This document shows positions 55,782-64,000 of a DNA stretch of 64,000 nt, piece after piece. Where the stretch lies: positions 1 through 64,000 of the forward strand of contig BLJB01000438.1 in assembly GCA_013423325.1 (NCBI GenBank), read 5' to 3'. This DNA comes from Usnea hakonensis. Taxonomy: Eukaryota > Ascomycota > Lecanoromycetes > Lecanorales > Parmeliaceae. The position numbers and the translations under genes were made by a program. Below the pieces are notes generated by a model. That model did no database searches. It saw only the letters and a list, made by a program, of their open reading frames with translations, and was not told the origin of the DNA. How positions within the stretch are numbered: the stretch's first letter is position 1; each line of letters begins with the position of its first letter.

Positions 55782-58205
55782 TCATTTCAACGCTTTGGCA
55801 TCATTCCAAGCTTCCACGACCTCGAGGACGGATTCAATGTGCTTCATCTCCAATGTTTCGGAATTCTCCCGCGCGATGCTGCGGGCGCTGCCGACGGCGT
55901 GTTTGATCTGGATAAGAGAGGTAGTGTCAGTCTGATCTTGAGAGGGTAAAGAAAACTGGTAGTGTACGTACCTGTCGCCCGTTCATGACGTGTTGGGATA
56001 GGGTGGAGAGGTCGGAAGAGCTGATGCGGCCATCGGCGCGCGATGTGAACATCTTCCAGATGGAGAGGCGTGCGGAGGCGTCGAGGTCGGGGTAGTGGAT
56101 GGAGAAGTGGATACGACCTGCATAGAGTGGTCAGTGCGAAGCCTTCTTTCCGCACATTCGGAAGATAATAGATGTAGACTTACTTTCAAATGCTGGATCA
56201 CAGTCTGCGATGCGGTTGGTGGTGAGGATGAGGATTCCTTGGAAGTATTCCAGTTGCCGGAGGAATATCGAGACTAGTGCGTTTCGGGCTACGTCTTTGG
56301 TGTCACGCTCCTGGAGGAATACGTCTGCTTCGTCCAGTAGCAGTACAGCGGACCATCGATGGGATAGTTCCAGGATTAGCGTTAATTGCTTGTCGACTTT
56401 TTCTACGTCTGTACCAAGCTCACCGGCGCTGACAGCGTACAGTGGCCTCTTGGTGACTTCCGCAACAGCTTCTGCTGTAAGCGTCTTGCCACATCCCGGA
56501 CGACCGCTTAGCAGCCCGATGAGACCGAGACCTTTGCCTTGGATGACATCGTCGTAGCCGGTGCTTTTGGACGAATGCTGCTTGACAAGAGAATGGATCA
56601 GTGTCTTCTGTTTTGCGCCAATGACAAGGGAGTGGAATGGCTCGTCAGTCCAAACAACTTCTTGTAACCGAGAGACTGGAAAGCCGCCCCATTTCTTGTC
56701 TCCGAAGCCGAAGCCGCCTACGAAAGGTGCACAGATGAGGTGTTGGTCGTCGGTGAGTTGCGTCCTGTCCAGCGTAGACTGCACGGTTGGGATACATGCC
56801 CAGTTGGGGTTGTAAGCCCGGAACGAGGTAGTGTCGATCATTGCACGGCCGTGGGTGCTGAATTTGAAACGATTCACCTCGTATCGATCGTTCATCGTTT
56901 CTCGCATAGCTGGCCCGCTAGTCTCCCAGTATGTGTTGCCGATCATACGGGCGTACTTCTTGCCTCGCTCCGTTACTTCTTGACGTATTTGCTCTGAATT
57001 TTGCGCGTACTCCAGAGGGTAGACGATGAGATCCTGGATTCTTCTCGCGCCGTCGTAGTAGTCGATCTCCAGGTCGGAGTAGAGATCGGGTCGGCTGGCT
57101 ATGCCGAGGTCTTTGGTGTAGCCAAATTTGAGCCCGTCGTCGGCAATCATGTCGCACATGACGTGGAAATAAGGCGTTCCATCTTTGCGGTAACGCTGAC
57201 GCATGCGACGCATCATTAATATCTGAGGCTGTTCGGTGTACTGGTGAAAATGATACATCATGCAATTCGGTGTGAATAAGGCCCAAAGAAGGGCCCACGT
57301 GATCTCATTTGCTGGAAGCAGATTTTCCAGGCTGGAGATGTTGTTTCCGTGCTGCTCTTCTACGTACTGCAGTGCAACAGAGAGGTCAGCTATGATGGAG
57401 GAATCCGGGGATTCTTTCTTTTCTTCGAGTGATAGCCTGTCTTTCAGGGCGAATCGAGAGTGGAAGAAGAGAGATGGATCGGCCTAGACATCCCATGGTA
57501 TTATCAGTAAACACAGTACGTACATAGCCAAGAGAAGGAAGAGTTATATTCCCCAAGAAAGAGAGCCACTGGATTGAGCTGAGCATCCTTCGTCCCAACA
57601 GTCATATTGCTTGCCTCAGAAGCAGAATGCAAGATTTGACACATGCGACTTCCAGTGGATGCATAAAGACTACTTCTGGTCCGCAAAAAGGGCAAAATAT
57701 ATCTCCAAGATGAACTCCAACTTACAAATGGAGGCTCCTTGAGGAGCGACAGACCCTCGACATCTTTGTTGATCTCGATGAGAATGTCACGCAAAGCCGG
57801 ACTTTTGACGTCGACCTCTGTGTGGGTGTGCTGGCCTTTATGATTGATGATACGTCTTTCGACTAGGACAGGCTTCTTCCTGTCAAGCTTTTTGTCGGGT
57901 TTCCCAGACTTGACAAGCTTTGTGGTATACGTCCGCCTGGCATAGTCAGCATTGGGATCAGGTTTTCTTGAGAAATCGCGAGCTCACAGATCGAATCTGT
58001 CACGCTATTATCAGTGACACTTCAAGTGCGCATGGCTTGTATTGCGAGCGAGCTAGACTCACACTTCGGCGTATCGTAAGATACGGCTTGGAGGTGATTT
58101 TCCTGAAACTGTCTTGTCTTTCTCATCCTCCTTCACATTTGTGACGGCGACTTGCACCCCATTCTTCACATCTTGTTTGCCGCTATCGAGAGCGATCTCA
58201 CCCAT
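55782..58205 (-). CDS. AAA+ ATPase with N-terminal DUF7025-like region
   Basis: Fungal AAA+ ATPase of unknown substrate. Model: complement(join(55782..55907,55972..56117,56184..57483,57726..57936,57988..57996,58063..58205)), 644 residues. An N-terminal charged segment is followed by the conserved FHSRFALKDRL and LLWALFTPNCMMYHFHQYTE, which fit the DUF7025-type region. The AAA core starts near residue 395: Walker A GRPGCGKT, Walker B VLLLDEADVFL, sensor-1 ILILTTNRIADCDPAFE. The lid continues IHFSIHYPDLDASARLSIWK. A 9-nt microexon (57988-57996, encoding part of VFDL) has an acceptor and donor on each side; skipping it stays in frame, so both forms may occur. The start ATG at 58205 is the first, with TTG further upstream. 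It is head-to-head with the NACHT gene. Confidence 0.9.
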
Positions 58206-58948
58206 GGCTGCAATTTGAGCTTCGTTTCTTCTCGTATCCAACGTTTTGCGCAAAGTCCCAGTGGACTAGGACTGCGGATCTTCTTATCGATCAAAGAAAC
58301 GAGCGTCTGCTGGAGACTTCAAAAGCTATGGACTAAGACTGACATTATATGAGCTCCCGACAACAGCGCTCGCAAATTTAGGCGCAGACATCACAATACT
58401 GTGTGGCTGTGTGTGGCTGTGTGTGGCTTGGAAGCGGACACGCCGAAGATATTCCTTTTTCTGCTGACCAATTAGCTTGATACGGTTAGCGTGGGGCTGA
58501 AGTGCCAAGCAGAACCCAGTCTAAACGCGCTTCAGCTCCACTCAACATGCAAATGACACCGAAAAGGCAGGTTCTTTTGACGAGGCAGATTCAGGCGCGG
58601 AGCACAAGTGTCCTTGGAAAATTCTGGCTCTGACAGCTTGGATCGATGAGGTTGATTACTTGGAGGCTTAGCGTGTCTTAAGTCTGGACGAGGCGCAGAA
58701 TCCTAGCATTTCTGACCAATCACTACGATTGAATAAATATTTCGACTTCGACTTGATTTTAGTGCAGTGGCTGACGGCTTATCTACTTTAGCTGCCTAAC
58801 GCTAGAGGACTCACCCGCGAGCGGGTCGTACTACAGGTATATCAGGCTCATTTCCACGGGGGAGATGGCTCTGCGAATTCGTTGATGCTCCACAGGAAGC
58901 TGCGAGTAACTTACAACTTTCTTGTCTAAAAAGTGACAATTATCGACC
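58206..58948. other. divergent promoter region, AAA ATPase/NACHT gene
   Basis: 743 bp between divergent starts. Contains three GTGTGTGGCT-type repeats (58400-58428). Regulation of the pair from a common region is inferred from the layout only. Confidence 0.5.
58400..58428. repeat. CTGTGTGTGG short tandem repeat
   Basis: About 2.9 copies of a 10-bp unit in the AAA ATPase/NACHT promoter gap. Confidence 0.9.
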
Positions 58949-61900
58949 ATGGGTGCATTGAAAGACAGGTACGGCAAGGATTTTCAGAAGAGGTACTGGC
59001 TTGTGCTAAGTAACGCAGCACCAGAACTACCTCAGGCTTCCAGAATGCTTTCTACGAATATATTCGTGGTCTGCCTGAAAAAAAGAGTAAAAGGTCAATG
59101 CTGGCGCGGATTGATCTTAACAGCCCTCCTACACCGGAAGATATACAGGAATTGCTTCGCCAGACTGAAGCTAGACATGCTCAGAAACCATCTGTCAAGA
59201 TCATGAGAAGAGTTCTGGGCCCAGTAGTCCTAGTTCTAAAAGACTACCACGGTGTCGTCGATACCCTGTCGCAGGCTGATCCAACGCCTGCATGTGTCCT
59301 CTGGGGTGTTTTGAAGGTCGCTATTGACGGTCTGGGCCGATTCATTGATCTTATCGACAAGATAAAAGCCGAAGTGCTGTCCTTTTCAGCACAGCTGCGC
59401 CGATTAATCTTATACGACGAGCTCTACGGCCAATCAGTGGACATGCAACAGCTCCTGTTCAATTCGTACAAAAATGTCTTTAGGTTTTGGTGCCGCGTTG
59501 ACAAGGAGTGCAGCAGATGTGGCATTAATACCCTCTTGCGAGCGTCAACTTCTTTCAGTATAAAGAAAATGCAAGCTATCGTCGACGACTTAAAAGATGA
59601 TGCTGATGAGATTGACAAATTCGCTGCTATCTTAGAGGGGCAATATGCCGGAACAGAAAGAATCGAAGCTAGCAACGAGAGACAAGAGAACAGAAGAGAC
59701 CGTGATGAAAGCTCTGCTTGGAGAAAGCAAATGCAGACTGACCGCATCCGATCCTGGCTTGGGGGTCAAACTATCAATGAATCGACTTTACACAGGCACC
59801 GCAACAATCTCGATGTTGATCGGCATGCAACAGGATCACAGACATGCGAATGGCTCTTCAAAGACTCTCAGTTTCAGCATTGGATCAAAGGGACGTCTTC
59901 CAAGCCAATCCTTTGGTTGTTCGCTGGCCCTGGTTCTGGTAAAAGCATATTATGCTCACACGCCGTTGAATACGTGAGGAGTCTTGACCACTCCCATGTT
60001 CAGTGTCTCCATTTCTATGAATTCGACAACCAGCATACAGCCATTGTCACTGCCCGAAATTTAGCTACTCAAATCTTTGAAAATTACTGGGCCATCTACC
60101 AAGATATTCCAGAAGATGTGATGATTGCATCTCAGAAGAGTGGTGCAGATATAATAAATGTATTCGAGTTCATCCGGACCCTCGTCAGTAAGATTCCCAA
60201 GGTCTACATCTTTCTCGATGGTCTTGACGAGGAGTGCACTGCGGCCAGGTGGAAAGAAGCCAGTAAGATTGTTGAGTTTGTCAACCTTCTTGCCAAAATC
60301 TCTCCCGAAACAATACGAGTCTGGTACAGCTCCCAGGAAAGGCCTGTTATTCGGCAACAGCTAGAGACCCATCTTGTCTTGAATGTCAAAGAGCAAATCA
60401 GGCTTGCAGTGGATGATCACATCTCTATGAAGGTGCCTGGGATCTGCAATCCAGAAGTAGACCAGGATACCCGAGCCTGGATATTGAAAGAGCTAAAGCA
60501 ACGTGCCGATGGCAACTTCCTTTGGGCAAGTCTAATGCTAAAGACGATCGAGAACGAGGTAAGTAGCTTCGACGAGATGGAGCGGTTCATCAAGGAAGGT
60601 CTGCCAAAAGATCTCGACGCGTACTATCGACGAATCATTGCTCGATATGAAAAACGGGAGCGCGAGTTGACTAGGCAAGATATTGTTCTTTGATTATCTT
60701 CAACCTAGCGTGCTTATTATCTTAGCAAAATCTTCTCTATAATCACGTTCGCTAGGCGACGTCTTCGAATGACCGAGTTGAGAGAAGCCATCGGCATAGT
60801 CTCTTCCGAGAATCCTAGGTCGTTGCAAAATCGCAACATTCCCTGGCGACAGGCTGTTGAGAAAGCTTTTGCGCCCCTCATCGAAACGCAGGAAGACCCC
60901 GAGAACCAAGGAGAGAGTTTCTGTTATCTCTTCCACAGCACTGTCAGGGACTTCCTAATCCGCAATCGGGATATCTTTCGCCAAGAGTCACCAGTTCCTG
61001 CCATCCATTCAATATCAGAGCTCACGATCGCTAATGCATGTCTTCTGTACTTGTCGCAAGACAGATACTCGCAACTTCTGACAAGTGAGGCGGAGCAATG
61101 GATCACGACAACCAAGGACAACATAAAAGACCACCATCTGCTCACTTACTCTGCAAAGTACTGGGATAAACACTTTGACCAGGTTGAAGAAACACCCGAG
61201 CTTCGTCGAAGAATCGAGGGATTTCTCACGTCGCCAAACTTCCAATCAACCATCCAGCTTCAGAGCCTCTTTGTTCAGGGGCATTTCGATGTTTACACGA
61301 GCGATCGCTGCTCCCCTGAGCACAAATTCACTAAGCGCGTATTTCCACAATGGTTTGCCAGCCACAGCATGGACAGCTGCTCACCATTCTCCTCAGATTA
61401 TCGAACTTACATCAGTGAGTGGCAAATCCTGCTCGACTGTGCGAATTGCAAGGAGCCTCGATGCTTTCCCCATTCGACAGTAAAACGATTCAGGGGCGAG
61501 CTTGACCGTTGTCTCTGGGGTGCACTAGGTCCTCGAAATTTCTTATCGTCAAATATTGGGCGCTATTCTAGTTTTATGCTATGCAAACAAGATATTTCAG
61601 GATCCATCAAGATGCCATATCAAGAAGCCATATCTCAAGATGGTAAACAAGTTGTGATACTACAGCTGGCAGGTGAACCTACGGATACAGCAGAGTCGAC
61701 TTATCACCAAAACACCTGGAATTTGTCAGGACCAGGGTCCGTATTGCTGAGTTTTAATAGTATAATATCAACAAGCGCTGTTCTTCAGAGATGGATCGAC
61801 GCTGAGCTGAGGACGACATCTTTCACCGAGGACCTTTCCTTTTTGCGGCTAGGTTCTCAAATCTTTGCCCTTAACAGCGCAGGCGAGTATATCGCAGTGT

Positions 61901-63693
61901 CTGGCTTGGACACGACATATGAATATCCAAACTCGTGCTTTGAAGATATCACATGCCGAGCCTCGCTCCTCGTTGTAGCGTCAAGACGGAAGATGCCAGC
62001 AGTCATGAAATTTCGTGGTCGTGAAGTAACCAAAGCGAACCGCTCTTCCGAAAACTCACTCGAGAAGTCAGACGACGGACACCTGGACTCGGGTTTGGGC
62101 AAAGAATTGAGCATCACAGAGTGTCGGCACTGCTCTCGCGACCCATCCAAAAGTAACCACGCTTCGGACACTTCTCCTGGAAAAGATGAAGCTTCCAGTA
62201 GAGGAGATGATAGCGAGAGTAATTCATCTAGTCTCTGCGAAGATATCTCAGACTGGAACTCAGCGGAGGAGAGCTGGAGTGAGGGATCTACTGAGGTAGA
62301 TGAGCTAGGCAACCCGTTGACCTCGTCAAGTGAATGTAGTTCAGACTCCAGCGAAGCAGATGTAGACAGCGACGAGGAAAGGGAGACCCCGGAAGACGAA
62401 GCCGCCTCCGACACTGCCGTCCATAGCTATGGTCAACTGTACGAAGAATCTGATAGCGACGGTGAAGACATCGACTTTGACTGCGGTTCGGAGGACGAAT
62501 CGTATGACGGAGATTATGATTCGGACGTGAGTGACGCGAATAACCATGAGGAAGACCTTCGCTGGGATAGTGATGATGAAGAGAGACTAGTCAGACGTAT
62601 GGCATATTCGAAACAGGACAGGAAACGTGGTGCCAAGATAGAGCAAGGCGTACTTGCGATTTATGACACAAGCTCCAGTCCTCCCACTCAAATCTTCCGA
62701 TTCACACAGCCATTACCGATCATGCTCTACGACTCTCCGCCAGCAATTCATCCGACGAGGTCGCTCGTTGTGTGGCCGCTGTGTGGAGGTGATGTCCTAT
62801 TTGTGGACTACCTGGAAAAGTCATACTTCATTAGAAGAGCCAGAACCACAACAAGGAAGAGTAAGTCTTCATCATGTCTAGTGCTTTGAATATGCTTCAT
62901 TGAACGCCTATACTGACATCTCCGTCAAGCCCGCCACGTCTTCATGAAATGTCACTTCTCACCATGCTCAAAGTACCTACATATCGCATCACTTGAAGCG
63001 CAACAAATGAAGCAGTCTCGCTCCGAGATAAAGGCGGGAACCAAACCCCGTCTAGCTCTATCCGCATTCATCTCCACTCACCGCTGTTCAACTCGAAAAA
63101 CAACACGAAGCCCACCAACGCTTGTACATCGCGTGAAGGTCATTCTCGGAAGCACTACTTCTCTCTGCCCTACCAGGATGCCTATTGAAGTCACCTGGGC
63201 GGAAAAAGAGGTCTATCTCTCTAGTAGCAGCGAGTCAAACCTACTGAAACTCCTGCGTGTTGACCTATTCCCACCCGCAAAAGAATCTGCAGCTGCAGAA
63301 TACAACGCCGTCTCCGTCCCCAAACTCCCAATCCTCCTCCCCGAATCAGCTCGCTCCCGCTCAGTGCACTACTACCCACCACAAGCCAACACCACCCACG
63401 CGCTCATCCTCATAGGAAGCTGGGCGTCGAAGCCAGATTCCGACAATGACAAGTCCTCCCGAGAAGATGGCCCCGAAGAATATGATACCATTCAAGGCCT
63501 CCCCGAGCCTTGTTTCCCGCCAATTGGCTTCTATGTAGACGTCGAGAAAGATCTCGGCGGCTGGGGCGCTAGCAATGCGGAAGAGGAGATTGATAAGGAT
63601 ACGGATAAGGGGCAGTTGAAGCAGAAGATGGAGATTTTTGCCGCCGAGGACGATTGCGATATTGAGCATTATTTCTTTACGAAGAGGAGGTGA
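58949..63693 (+). CDS. NACHT/STAND (NLR-like) protein with acidic insertion and large C-terminal region
   Basis: Large fungal NLR-like signalling ATPase; such proteins act in heterokaryon incompatibility or sensing of non-self, but no such role is shown here. Model: join(58949..58968,59025..60674,60726..62860,62930..63693), 1522 residues. Exon 1 is 20 nt. N-terminal DUF7708-type helical region (about 75-240): KDYHGVVDTLSQADPTPACV, then IDLIDKIKAEVLSFSAQLRR. NACHT: Walker A FAGPGSGKSILCSHAV (308-314), Walker B VYIFLDGLDEEC (about 402-409). The winged-helix part has CYLFHSTVRDFL. A long region follows with an acidic Ser/Asp/Glu insertion (about 995-1175). The last exons carry a conserved block like STRKTTRSPPTLVHRVKV. 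The frame across 60675-60725 is restored best by a GC-AG intron; the GTTGAC donor alternative is weaker. C-terminal end FFTKRR. Confidence 0.88.
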
Positions 63694-64000
63694 TGGAGGG
63701 GAGGGGATGTGGAGTGTGGAGGGTCCGTCTATCTTGCTGAACATTTCGTGTATCTTGCCTAGATCTTTCGAATAAGACTCTTTGCGCGTTTGAAGACTAG
63801 AAAGACATACTTTAAACCCACATTTTCGTCTCGTAAGGCCCTTAGTATTACATATCTTATCAATCTCCATCCCGCCATTAACAAACCACACCTCCCTTCC
63901 CCCCAAACTACTTCTCTATCAAACCAACAACGCCCAATCAATCAGTCATGCAAAGAACCCAAACACCCCACGAAAATCAAATCTAACACCCCAGCAAGAA
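63694..64000. other. 3' flank of the NACHT gene
   Basis: No gene is seen. A minus-strand frame across 63361-63906 is antisense to the last exon and is not called. Confidence 0.5.

Noticed and set aside
57504..57794. Extra exon inside the 242-nt AAA ATPase intron
   Set aside because: The open frame there is read-through from the GTAAGT donor; exons on both sides join in frame with family-like sequence without it.
58969..59024. Shorter 32-nt intron (58993-59024) for the NACHT gene start
   Set aside because: Gives the same frame but is too short for a fungal intron; the 56-nt choice from 58969 is better.
1..64000. CRISPR arrays, bacterial operons or integrases
   Set aside because: None seen; the window is nuclear fungal DNA with spliceosomal introns.

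Overview
The window is nuclear DNA from a filamentous ascomycete (Pezizomycotina; the mix of secreted proteins, a fucose-lectin-like protein and a NACHT protein suggests a Leotiomycetes-like fungus, but the exact taxon is not shown by the sequence). The signs are short GT-AG introns of 44-160 nt with fungal branch points, two probable GC-AG introns, no operons, and a gene about every 2.5-3 kb. All gene models below were built by hand from splice sites, reading frame and family similarity recalled from memory; no search was run.

Left part, 1-38 kb, is a dense housekeeping region. In order: the SF3b 10-kDa splicing subunit (+), Pal1 cell-morphology protein (-), Mediator MED31 (+), SMC5/6 subunit Nse3 (-), homocitrate synthase of lysine biosynthesis (+, with a Gcn4/CpcA-type site upstream), a dynamin-like GTPase (-), tRNA adenosine deaminase Tad1 (-), an NT-C2 domain protein (+), a RAD51-like paralog (-), the mitochondrial Sls1-type protein (+), a TeaR/Mod5-like prenylated polarity protein (-), an LMBR1-family membrane protein (-), Mediator MED15 (+), an SLC35F6-like transporter (-) and a Whi5/Nrm1-type G1/S repressor (-).

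Right part, 38-58 kb, is looser and more accessory. It holds a 4-Cys secreted protein (-), 4 kb with only a decayed phosphotransferase fragment and a 101-bp duplication, a serine-rich wall protein (-), a seven-exon secreted serine carboxypeptidase (-), a membrane-anchored fucose-lectin-like protein (+), decayed wall-glycoprotein and ankyrin fragments, an 8-Cys miniature secreted protein (-), and about 3 kb of diverged minisatellites with C-to-T/G-to-A differences that look like RIP.

The right end, 55.8-63.7 kb, is a head-to-head pair: an AAA+ ATPase (-) with a 9-nt microexon, and a large NACHT/STAND (NLR-like) protein (+) with a long acidic insertion.

The most unusual observations are a start codon that is the whole coding part of its exon, homopolymer C and G tracts flanking the SF3b exon, two P-loop proteins with an altered key residue (dynamin K to R, RAD51-like G to V), two GC-AG introns, a set of microexons, and an exact 148-bp intron-plus-exon tandem duplication that created a new exon in the Whi5-like gene.
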